Origin: Planctomycetaceae bacterium
GTDB taxonomy: Bacteria > Planctomycetota > Planctomycetia > Pirellulales > Pirellulaceae
NCBI GenBank assembly: GCA_007694185.1
Contig: RECD01000166.1
Span: 1-49,935 of the forward strand
DNA length: 49,935 nt
Direction of reading: 5' to 3'
Part shown: piece after piece, positions 9,773 through 18,600 of the stretch
How the letters are laid out: each line of letters begins with the position of its first letter
How positions within the stretch are numbered: position 1 is the stretch's first letter
Program-made: the position numbers and the translations under genes
The notes under the pieces: generated by a model
The model's database searches: none
Seen by the model: the letters and a program-made list of their open reading frames with translations, nothing else
Told to the model about the DNA's origin: nothing

Positions 9773-11233
9773 ATGAATCCTCTGATCGAACGAATGGAAT
9801 TGCAGACCCGTCGTCACTTCCTGAACCGCTCCGGAGTCGGGCTGGGAAGCATCGCGCTGGCGTCGCTGCTCAACCGTGACTCGTCGCCCGCCGCTGCGGC
9901 TGCCCCGACGGTCGAAAACCCGTTGGCCACCCGGCCGCCCCACTTCGCCGGCAAAGCCAAACGGGTGATCTACCTGCACCTAACCGGCTCACCGCCGCAC
10001 CTCGACCTGTACGACTACAAACCGGAACTCGTCCGCCTCGACGGCCAGGATTGCCCCGAATCGTTCCTCAAAGGGAAACGCTTCGCCTTCACCACCGGCA
10101 CGCCCAAGTTGCTCGGCACCCGGCGTGAATTCAAGCAATGCGGCGAAGGGGGCGTGTGGCTCTCCGACGCCATCCCCCACCTGCACGACGTCGCCGACGA
10201 AATGTGCGTCATCCGTTCGATGACGACCGACCAATTCAACCACGCCCCTGCGGAGTTGCTGTTGTTGACCGGGTCGCCCCAATCCGGTCGCCCCTCGATG
10301 GGGTCGTGGGTGACCTACGGGTTGGGCAGCGAAAACGACAATCTGCCAGGATTTGTGGTCCTGATCAGCAGCGGCGTGCAACCCAACGGCGGCAAGAACT
10401 CGTTCGGCAGCGGCTTCATGCCATCGGTCTACCAAGGGGTGCAGTGCCGTTCCCAAGGCGACCCCGTCCTGTTCGCCTCCGACCCGCCCGGCATGGATCG
10501 TGCGTTGCGTCGTCAAACGCTCGACGCGATCCGCGACCTGAACGCGATACAAGTCGAACAACTCGGTCACCCCGAAACGCTCACGCGGATCGCCCAGTAC
10601 GAACTCGCCTTCCGCATGCAGACCTCGGTCCCCGAAGTGATGGACATCACCCGCGAATCGGCCGACACGATCGATCGGTACGGGGCGAAACCGGGCCAAG
10701 CCTCCTTCGCCAACAACTGTCTGCTCGCCCGGCGGCTCGTCGAACAGGGCGTGCGATTCGTCCAACTCTTCGATTGGGGCTGGGATTTCCACGGCACCGG
10801 GCCCGGCGAAGACATCCGCGACGGGCTGACGAAGAAATGCGCCACGATGGACCGCCCGATCGCCGCCTTGATCCGAGACCTTAAAAACCGTGGGCTGCTC
10901 GATGAGACGCTGATCATCTGTGGCGGCGAATTCGGCCGGACCCCGTTCCGAGAAGGCCGCACCGCCAAAGGCGACATCCTGGGCCGCGATCACTACCCCG
11001 ATTGTTACTCGATGTGGATGGCCGGGGGCGGCATCAAAGGCGGGCACACCCACGGCGAATCGGACGAACTCGGTTTTTCGATCGCCCGCGACAAGGTCCA
11101 CATTCACGACCTGCAAGCCACCATCCTGCACACGCTAGGTCTCGACCACACCCGCTTGACCGTCCGTTTCCAAGGCCGGGATTACCGTCTAACCGACGTC
11201 CACGGCAACGTGGTGCGAGACCTACTCACCTGA
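9773..11233 (+). CDS. DUF1501 family exported protein
   Basis: A 486-residue protein of the DUF1501 family, which has an alkaline-phosphatase/sulfatase-like fold and is almost always encoded next to DUF1549/DUF1553 proteins in planctomycetes. The N-terminus carries a twin-arginine-type signal (TRRHFLNRSG, residues 12-21, then a hydrophobic stretch and Ala-rich cleavage region). Family landmarks are visible: HLTGSPPHLDLYDYKP, SMTTDQFNHAPAELLLLTGS, RRLVEQGVRFVQLFDWGWD, and FGRTPFREG followed by GRDHYPDCYSMWMAGGGIKGG. It starts 9 bp after the DUF1549/DUF1553 stop, so the two are surely co-transcribed. Function is unproven; exported sulfatase-like or scaffold roles in polysaccharide use are inference. 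Confidence 0.95.
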   Translation: MNPLIERMELQTRRHFLNRSGVGLGSIALASLLNRDSSPAAAAAPTVENPLATRPPHFAGKAKRVIYLHLTGSPPHLDLYDYKPELVRLDGQDCPESFLKGKRFAFTTGTPKLLGTRREFKQCGEGGVWLSDAIPHLHDVADEMCVIRSMTTDQFNHAPAELLLLTGSPQSGRPSMGSWVTYGLGSENDNLPGFVVLISSGVQPNGGKNSFGSGFMPSVYQGVQCRSQGDPVLFASDPPGMDRALRRQTLDAIRDLNAIQVEQLGHPETLTRIAQYELAFRMQTSVPEVMDITRESADTIDRYGAKPGQASFANNCLLARRLVEQGVRFVQLFDWGWDFHGTGPGEDIRDGLTKKCATMDRPIAALIRDLKNRGLLDETLIICGGEFGRTPFREGRTAKGDILGRDHYPDCYSMWMAGGGIKGGHTHGESDELGFSIARDKVHIHDLQATILHTLGLDHTRLTVRFQGRDYRLTDVHGNVVRDLLT

Positions 11234-11420
11234 TGATCGAATGCCCAATGCGTGGCAGGATTCTGCGTAGTCGCTCCGGCGTTAAATCCTGGCGGGGCGA
11301 TCAACCGCATCGGATCGAGAGTGTGGGTAAAGACAAGCCCGTTGGGCTGGGCTAGGTAAACGACGGGGCCGTTGGCCCGCAGGAGCGGCAGACACCCTGC
11401 CGGGGTCGGTGCGGGTCGCG

Positions 11421-11473
11421 GAAAATGGGTGGCACTTTTCGCAGGTGCGGAAAAGAAAATGGGTGGCACTTTC
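11421..11473. repeat. Direct repeat pair GAAAATGGGTGGCACTTT
   Basis: The 18-base unit GAAAATGGGTGGCACTTT occurs at 11421-11438 and again at 11455-11472, 34 bp apart start to start, in the gap between two convergent genes. It has no coding potential and looks like part of a dispersed repeat family. Confidence 0.75.
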
Positions 11474-11483
11474 CGTAGGTGGG

Positions 11484-11523
11484 CTCTCCCGCCGGAGCGG
11501 GAAGCGCAAACCTGCGTTGATGA
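11484..11523. repeat. Hairpin-containing dispersed repeat, copy 1
   Basis: The stretch contains the hairpin TCCCGC-CGGA-GCGGGA (11487-11502) followed by a CAAACCTGCGTTGA-type segment. A diverged copy is at 24584-24622. It sits between convergent genes and could act as a weak terminator, but there is no T tract. Confidence 0.5.
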
Positions 11524-11563
11524 TGGACCGTGCGATCCTACAGTCGCCCACGCACACTGCGGG

Positions 11564-12442
11564 CTACGGCGTTTTCGCGGCGGGTTGGGCGTATAGGACC
11601 TGCCGTTTGGGGCGGTCGATTCCGATCAGCCCGCCGGTGACTGGGTCGACGGCGATCCCTTGCCCGGTGAAGGGGGCGGGGACGGTGCCGAGGTGTTCCA
11701 GAATCGCGCCGTCACTTGGGACTCGCAGCCGATAGAGCTTGCGGTCGTCGTGACCGGTCGCCAGCAACTCGTCACCGAGAATGATGCCGCCCGAGAGGCT
11801 GAATCGACCCAGGTCCTTGAGCACCGCGGCGGGATAGTGCCAATGGGCGGTTTCGCGCCAATCTTCGTCAAAACGGACCAGCACCGTGCGGTGGTTGTCG
11901 TCGTCGTAGTGGGCGAAGTTGCACCACCAATCGCCATCGTGGATGAAGGCCCACGTCAGGCTGCCGTAAGGCGATTCGCCGAAATCGTGGAACGTCGTCA
12001 GCTCCATCGATTCCAGATCGAGCAGCTTGATTTCGCTCCGTTCGGGTTTCTGCGGGTAATTCGAATGGGCGCAGTAGAGTTTGCCGGCGTGGAACCAGCC
12101 GCTGTTGAGGTGCTTCGCCGCGCCGTGGCTGATCGCCAACCGCTCACCCGACTCGCGGTCGTAACGGGCGACGGTGGTGTTGTTGATCGCGTAGACATAC
12201 CGGTCGTCCGCCGCGGCCGCCTGGAACGCTTCGGCCGCTTCCAGAACTCCCGTCTGTACCCACGCGCGCATGTCGCCCTTCCCCTGGTCAACCACGACGC
12301 CCTGCGACCGGTCGCGGGACTTCGTGTTCGGTTCGTCGGCAGCGGATGTGCCGGGCAGCAGCGACAGTCCCAACAGAATGCCCAGCGACGTGGAAAAACG
12401 AGTTCCCGGCCAACGGGTTTGGCATGTGAAGGCGAGACTCAT
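11564..12442 (-). CDS. Secreted beta-propeller-like protein of unknown function
   Basis: A 292-residue exported protein: signal peptide with hydrophobic core SLGILLGLSLLPGTSA near residues 18-34, then repeated short beta-strand motifs typical of propellers (YVYAINNTTVARYDRESGER, KLYCAHSNYPQ, RSEIKLLDLESMEL, DGDWWCNFAHYDDDNHRTVLV). I do not recognise a catalytic motif; related planctomycete proteins are sometimes labelled cycloisomerase or endonuclease, without support visible here. Its start overlaps the stop of the preceding PQQ-propeller gene by 4 bp (ATGA), so translation is probably coupled and the two proteins likely work together in the periplasm. Confidence 0.85.
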   Translation of the reverse strand: MSLAFTCQTRWPGTRFSTSLGILLGLSLLPGTSAADEPNTKSRDRSQGVVVDQGKGDMRAWVQTGVLEAAEAFQAAAADDRYVYAINNTTVARYDRESGERLAISHGAAKHLNSGWFHAGKLYCAHSNYPQKPERSEIKLLDLESMELTTFHDFGESPYGSLTWAFIHDGDWWCNFAHYDDDNHRTVLVRFDEDWRETAHWHYPAAVLKDLGRFSLSGGIILGDELLATGHDDRKLYRLRVPSDGAILEHLGTVPAPFTGQGIAVDPVTGGLIGIDRPKRQVLYAQPAAKTP

Positions 12443-13803
12443 TTACTCCCCCCGTTCGGCTCTTCGATCCGGTAGAGCGCCTTGTCGGTACGCAGGAACA
12501 GGGCGTTCCCGGCGACGGCGGGCGAGGCGAGCATGGCTTCTTCCAAGTCATTTGCCGCCAATTTTTCGAACTTCCGGCCGGTCCGCAGCACCGTCGTGAT
12601 CCCCTCTTCACTGGGGAAGTAGATCCGATCGCCCGCCAGGATCGGCGAAGCAGAGAAATTGCCACCCAGCCGGTTTCGCCAGATGACTTCGCCTGATTCG
12701 CCGTCGATGCCCAGCGCGATCCCGTCATCACTGACGAGGTAGACGAGCCCCTCGTGGGCGATCAGCGACGGCGTTTTGGGGATTCCGCGATCGATTTCCC
12801 AATCGACGTGCGACTCGGTCACCTCGCCGCTGCCGTCGGTCCGGATCGCCAACAGTTTGGTCGGGCCGAAGCCGGTCGCGATCAGCACCCGCGAATGGCT
12901 GATCACCGGCTTGGGGACGACCGAATAGCCGTCGAAGCGAACCCACCAGCGGATCGCGCCGGTTTGCGGCTCGAGCGCCAAGACGCAATCGCTGCCGGGC
13001 GCGATCACCAGCGGGCCGTCGGCCGAATCGATCACGGTCGGCGTCGCGAAAGAAAACTTTTTGGTAGCCTCGACCGGTCGCGGCGTCCGCCACTTTTCTT
13101 CCCCGGTCGCGGCATCGAGCGCCACCACGTAGGGATCGCTGGCGCCGTCGCAGGTGAAGATCAACGCGTCGCCGACGAGCACCGGTGAACCGCCGTTGCC
13201 ATGGACCGGCGGGTAGGTGTGTTCGCGATTGACCCAGATGAGCTCGCCGCGACGATCGACACAGGCGGTCCCCTGGTGGCCGAAATGGACGTACAGTCGG
13301 TCGCCGACCAGCAGCGGCGTGGGGCTGGCGTGGCTGTTCTTCTTGTGGATCTTGGGAGCCTCCTCGCCGTCTTGGCGGATCAGCTCGGTGACCCGCAGCG
13401 TTTCGCCTGATTCGGCATCGATCAGGATCAGCGACAAGTCGTAATCGCCGTCGGGATCGTCATCGCGGGGAATGGCGGCTGACAGATAGATCACGCCGTC
13501 GCCGATCACGGGGGACGACCAGCCCTGGCCCGGCAATTCGGTCCGCCAGCGGACGTTGGTTTTTTGGTCCCACTGAAGCGGCAGGCGGGCGTCACCGGCG
13601 ATCCCGTCCTGCGTCGGTCCGCGAAAGGCCGGCCAGGGATCGGCGGCACACGTGAGAGCCGCGGCGGTCAAACACAACGCGAAGCCGAGACATCCGAGCG
13701 CGGTTAGTCGCCCAAGATGCCGTGCGGCGGGTCTGGGGCGAGTTCGCGTCGCGGAGGAAACGGACGCTCGAGACGAAGCGGTGGGTCGGGTCATGAAGGA
13801 CAT
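12439..13803 (-). CDS. Secreted PQQ-binding-like beta-propeller (BamB-like) repeat protein
   Basis: A 454-residue exported propeller protein. An Arg/Ala-rich N-terminal stretch precedes the hydrophobic segment LTALGCLGFALCLTAAALTCA, then WPAFRGPTQDGI, the standard opening of planctomycete PQQ-propeller proteins. Repeats have the usual form of a binding strand followed by a DAxxGE-W turn: LIDAESGETLRV, ALDAATGEEKWRT, ALEPQTGAIRWWV, GIDGESGEVIWRN. Start at 13803 or at the Met three codons later; neither has a clear ribosome site. It overlaps the downstream propeller gene by 4 bp. The fold is commonly used as a scaffold or quinoprotein dehydrogenase; no calcium/PQQ active-site residues could be assigned, so a structural role is the safer reading. 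Confidence 0.93.
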   Translation of the reverse strand: MSFMTRPTASSRASVSSATRTRPRPAARHLGRLTALGCLGFALCLTAAALTCAADPWPAFRGPTQDGIAGDARLPLQWDQKTNVRWRTELPGQGWSSPVIGDGVIYLSAAIPRDDDPDGDYDLSLILIDAESGETLRVTELIRQDGEEAPKIHKKNSHASPTPLLVGDRLYVHFGHQGTACVDRRGELIWVNREHTYPPVHGNGGSPVLVGDALIFTCDGASDPYVVALDAATGEEKWRTPRPVEATKKFSFATPTVIDSADGPLVIAPGSDCVLALEPQTGAIRWWVRFDGYSVVPKPVISHSRVLIATGFGPTKLLAIRTDGSGEVTESHVDWEIDRGIPKTPSLIAHEGLVYLVSDDGIALGIDGESGEVIWRNRLGGNFSASPILAGDRIYFPSEEGITTVLRTGRKFEKLAANDLEEAMLASPAVAGNALFLRTDKALYRIEEPNGGSK

Positions 13804-14017
13804 CCGTCAAAGCGGGGCGGAAGGCGGGAGGGTGCGTTTGCCTTGCGATCGATGCGGTTACACACGTGCGGTCGATTGTAAACCAACCGACCGCGCCGAC
13901 CCAGCCGACCGCTCGCCGGCACCGGTCCTGGTTTCTCGTCGATCCGGTTTCTCGTCGATCGCGTTCCCGCGTCGATCCGATATTCCCTGGCGTTCGCGAT
14001 GCGTGGTCGGAATCAGA

Positions 14018-15325
14018 CTATTGTGGCAAGCGGAGTACCGATTCGCCCTGTTCGAAGACGACTTGGGCGCGGCCGACCAGCAACGGGTCGACTTGGCCGA
14101 TGTGATCGGGCGTTTTGTCGTCGTAGGCGAGCCGGTGCAGGACGTAGCGCATCGCGTTCAGCCGCCCCCGTTTTTTGCAGTCCGATTTGACGACCGTCCA
14201 TGGGGCGTCAGCGGTGTCGGTGTAAAAGAACGTCGCCTCCTTGGCTCGGGTGTAGTCGTCCCACTTGTCCAACGAAGCCAAATCGATCGGTGACAACTTC
14301 CACTGCTTCAGCGGGTGGCGTTCCCGTTCGCGGAAGCGACGAGCCTGTTCCTTGCGGCTGACGGAGAACCAGAACTTGATCAAGTGGATGCCGGAGCGGC
14401 AGAGGTTCCGTTCGAACTCAGGGGCTTGACGCATGAACTCGTGGTATTCGTCCGGCGAGCAGAATCCCATCACGTGCTCGACGCCGGCGCGGTTGTACCA
14501 CGAGCGGTCGAACAGGACGATTTCACCTCGGGTCGGCAGGTGTTCGACGTAGCGCTGGAAGTACCATTGGCCGCGTTCCAGTTCGGTCGGTTTGGCCAAT
14601 GCCACGACGCGTGCGCCGCGAGGATTCAGGTGTTCCATGAAACGTTTGATCGTGCCCCCTTTGCCGGCGGCGTCGCGGCCTTCGAACAGGATCAACACCT
14701 TCTGGCCGGTCTCTTTGACCCAGGCCTGTAATTTCAGCAGCTCGACTTGCAAACCGTACTTTTGCTTTTCGTACGATTTGCGGGAGAGCAGGTATTTGTA
14801 GGGGTAGCCGCCGGAGCGCCAATCGGGAGCCAACGTCGCGTCGGCTTCCGGTTTCTCGGCCGGCAAATCTGCCGATCGATCGGCCGGAAATTTCGCGGCC
14901 AGTGCCTGCCGCAGCATCGCGACATCGTCGGGTGAGGTACCGTCGAGGATCGCGTTCAGGACTCGGGTCAGCGTTTCCTGATCGGGCGGGTCGATCCTGC
15001 GGATGATGTCGGTGATCGCCGTCACTTTCGATTCACGAGCCGCGTCGATCGCCTCGCCGATCGTGTGCCGCCGGATCCCTGCTTCCGTGATCGTCGGCGA
15101 AACGTCCCCTTCGGCAACCCGCCGTTGCCGACCATTGACGCTCGTGGGTTCGATCAGCGAATCGGATTTCACTCGCGTCGGCGTCGAGCCCTTCGATTTG
15201 GTGGGCTTCGCGGCTTGCGCCTTGGGTGGTTTCGAGGGCGCACGCGCCGGAGCGTCGCGTTTGGGTAGAGCGACTTCGGTGGGCTCCGCTTTCGCACGGC
15301 TCGTAGCACTTTTTTTGGGGCTCAT
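14018..15325 (-). CDS. ppk2: Polyphosphate kinase 2 with basic N-terminal extension
   Basis: A 435-residue PPK2-family enzyme that moves phosphate between polyphosphate and nucleotides in the cytoplasm. The catalytic core (about 170-420) shows YLLSRKSYEKQKYGLQVELLKLQ, the Walker A LILFEGRDAAGKGGTIKR (211-228), the Walker B EIVLFDRSWYNRAGVE (268-283), and the lid region KFWFSVSRKEQARRFRERE and DWDDY-type WDDYTRAKEATFFYTDT. About 65 residues at the N-terminus are Lys/Ala/Pro-rich, like the tails of histone H1-like proteins, and are not part of the fold. I chose ATG 15325 (MSPKKSATSR) over upstream in-frame starts because that basic tail starts there and the 46 codons before it look non-coding. 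Whether it favours ADP or GDP, or synthesis or use of polyphosphate, cannot be told from what I can see. Confidence 0.94.
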   Translation of the reverse strand: MSPKKSATSRAKAEPTEVALPKRDAPARAPSKPPKAQAAKPTKSKGSTPTRVKSDSLIEPTSVNGRQRRVAEGDVSPTITEAGIRRHTIGEAIDAARESKVTAITDIIRRIDPPDQETLTRVLNAILDGTSPDDVAMLRQALAAKFPADRSADLPAEKPEADATLAPDWRSGGYPYKYLLSRKSYEKQKYGLQVELLKLQAWVKETGQKVLILFEGRDAAGKGGTIKRFMEHLNPRGARVVALAKPTELERGQWYFQRYVEHLPTRGEIVLFDRSWYNRAGVEHVMGFCSPDEYHEFMRQAPEFERNLCRSGIHLIKFWFSVSRKEQARRFRERERHPLKQWKLSPIDLASLDKWDDYTRAKEATFFYTDTADAPWTVVKSDCKKRGRLNAMRYVLHRLAYDDKTPDHIGQVDPLLVGRAQVVFEQGESVLRLPQ

Positions 15326-15692
15326 GATGTTGACCGTGAGGACGAGAAACCGAGGGGACGCGAAGCATCCGGCGGCGTGGCGAAACGACTGCCGACGAGC
15401 CATGCGGCGGATCATGCAGTTTACACCCGACGCATGGCGATTGCCGAATCCTGATCCGACCATGACAGCGTTCGGCAGCGTTGTTCAGCCGCCGCCTTGC
15501 CGCCGTGGGAGTTACGGTTGGCAGAGAGATGCACAGGAAGAATGTGTGTACCGAGTGAAAAGGTGATCACTTACCCGTCATTCATCAAAAGTTCATCGGT
15601 CGATCGGGGTAAACTGAATCGGGATGCGTTACGCTATGTAAAGTCGAGCGATACCTCCCATCCCGCCCCGTTCCGCCCACCCCAAGTTGACG
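15326..15692. other. Divergent intergenic region upstream of ppk2 and the propeller-methyltransferase gene
   Basis: A 367-bp stretch between divergent starts. It must hold both promoters, but I see no consensus -35/-10 pair, operator palindrome or RNA structure that I can defend. Local AT content rises around 15570-15650. Confidence 0.3.
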
Positions 15693-18600
15693 ATGAAAGC
15701 TCACCCCGCTGGCCGACGGATCGCGGCCTGGACGCTGCTATCCCTGTTGGCCGTTGCCGCCCTGCCGGCGCTTAGCACCTTGCCGGCTCATGCGGCCGAT
15801 TGGCCATCATTCCGCAACGGCCCGGCACGGCACGGTTCGACATCGGCGACGGTCGATGGGGAATTGCATCGGTCTTGGACTTATCGGGCACCTGCCGCGC
15901 CGCGTCAGGCGTGGTCGAGTGCCGAGGGGCGGGTGATCGAAACGAAGCTGATTCGCAACCGCGCCAAGTACGACGACGCGATCCATCCGGTCGTCGTCGG
16001 CGATCGGGTGTACGTCGGTTCGTCGGTCGATCACCACCTGCATTGCCACGACCTAGAAAGTGGCCGCAAGCTTTGGAGTTTCGCGTCAGGCGGGCCGATC
16101 CGGTTGGCGCCGGCGGTCGATTCGGGACGGGTCTACTTCGGCAGCGACGACGGCTACGCCTACTGCGTCGAGGCGGCTGACGGGAAGCTGGTTTGGAAGT
16201 TTCGTGCCGGTCCGGCGGACGAGTGGTTGTTGGCCCGAGGCGAAATGATTTCACGCTGGCCGATCCGAACCGGTGTGCTGGTCGATGACGGCGTCGCCTT
16301 CTTCGGCGGCGGCATCTTCCCACACGAAGACGTCTTTCTGCATGCGGTCAACGCCACGGACGGGACGAAGATTTGGAGCCAGGACAACATCAGCGTTCAG
16401 GACGCCGGCCGCAACGACTTGTCGCCGCAAGGCTACCTGTTGGCGGACGACAAGCACTTGTATGTCCCGTCTGGCCGTTCGTTGCCGGCGGCGTTCGATC
16501 GCCACACGGGCGAATTCATTTACAAGCGGACCTTCCCTTGGCGGACGACGGCCGGCGGCGTGATCGGTGGCATCCAAGCTCTGTTGGCCGACGATCAACT
16601 CTATGCCAGCGGTCCGCATCACTGGTTGGCACTCGACCACCAGCAGGGCGATGTCGGGTTCGGTTGGTTCGAAGGCCGGCAACTGATCGTCCAGGACGAC
16701 GCCGCCTTTGCCGCCACGGGTGCGCAGCTGGCGCGATATGATCGCCTCGACTACGCGGTCAACAGCCGCCAACGTCATAAGTTGGAACTGGAAATCAGCG
16801 ACCTCGGTCGTCAGCGTCCCGCCAAGCCGGCGGACAAGGCGAAAGTCGAAGCGCGGTTGGAAGCGGCCAAGCAGGAACTCGAATCGATCAGGTTGGTGGG
16901 TGTCCGGTGGCATCAGCCGACCGAGGACGATGCGGCGGTTTTGGCGACCGGCAATTTGGTTTTCCTCGGCGGCGAAAACCGCGTGACCGCATACGACATC
17001 GCAGACGGACGCCAGGTTTGGCAAGCCGAAGTCGATGGTCAGGCTCGCGGGTTGGTCTTTGCAGGCGGCAAGCTGTTGGTCAGCACCACGAGCGGGACGA
17101 TCGAGTGCTTCACGACCGGCAAGGCTCCCGCCGAAACGGCTCCGGAAGCCGATGTGGCTGCCAACGCGTCACCGTTCCCCGAAGACGAATGGACGCCGAT
17201 CTATGCCGCGGCTGCCGAACAGATCTTGGCAGAATCGGGCGTTCGTCAAGGATTTTGCTTGGTCGTCGGTAGCGAACGAGGGCGATTGGCTTGGGAATTG
17301 GCCCGCCGCAGCGACTTGCAAGTCTACGGGATCGAATCGGACCCGGCGAAGGTCGCCGAAGCCCGCGAGGCGTTGTCTTGGGCAGGCTGGTATGGCCACC
17401 GGGTGGCGATCCACCAAGCCGAACCGAGCGAGTCTTTCTATTCGAACTACTTCGCCAACCTGATCGTCTCGGACACGTTGATGCTGACGGGCGAATTGCC
17501 GTCCGGCAGCGAAGCGGTCGCGCGGCATTTGAAACCGCTCGGCGGCGTGATGATGTTCGGTGCCCCCGCCAACGCGCCGTCCGAGGTGTTGGAATCGGTC
17601 GCTCGGCCTGACGGTACCGACCAGCTCGTCGCGGCCGCCGAATTGGGCGAACAGGTGACCAAAACGGCTACTCCGACATGGACGTCACTTGCCCGCGGGC
17701 CGTTGCCCGGTGCCGGCGATTGGACTCACCAATACGGCAACGCGGCGAACACGGCGGTCAGCACCGACACCCGCATCAAAGGTGGCCTCGGGGTGCTGTG
17801 GTACGGCGACCCGGGACCGGACCAAATGGTCAATCGACATGACGGCGCCGTCGGACCGCTGGCCGTGCAAGGCAAGCTGATCGTGCAAGGCGAATGGTCG
17901 ATTTTGGCCTATGACGCCTACAACGGGTTGTTCCTGTGGAAACACGAAAACCCCGAAGCGATCCGAACGGGGGTTTTTCAAAACCAAAACCCCGCCAATA
18001 TCGCCGCTTCGGAAACGGGCATCTTCCACTTCCTCGGCGACCAATGCATCCAGCTCGATCTGGAAACCGGCGAAACGGTTCGCACCCATCGATTGCCCAA
18101 GAGCTTGGATGACGGCAAGTACCAATGGGGTTACTTGGCGATCCAAGACGGCATCCTGTTCGGCGCTGCGACCGTCCGCACGGAACTCGACGCCCGCCAA
18201 CGGCGCCGCGGCAAGCAGACCGAGGACGCGACCGATCACCTGTTCGCCATCGACATCGCGACGGGAGAACACCTTTGGCAATACGAAGGCCGGAACATCT
18301 CGCACCACACGATCGCGATCGGACCGAGCGAACTGTTTTTCATCGACAGCTCGATCTCGAGCGAAAAGCGTGACGAGATCCTGCGTCAGGACAAGACGGC
18401 GCTGGCCAATTTGACCGGCGCGGAACGCGAATTGGCCGAAGACCGGCTGAAGAAGGCCGACTTGCGACAAGCGATCGCCTTGAATTCGCGGACCGGGGAA
18501 CGGTTGTGGGCCGAAGCGGTCGACGTGACCGATTGCAGCGACATCGGCATCGGCGGCGGGCGGCTGACCCTGATCTATCAGGACGGCGTGCTGTTGCTCG

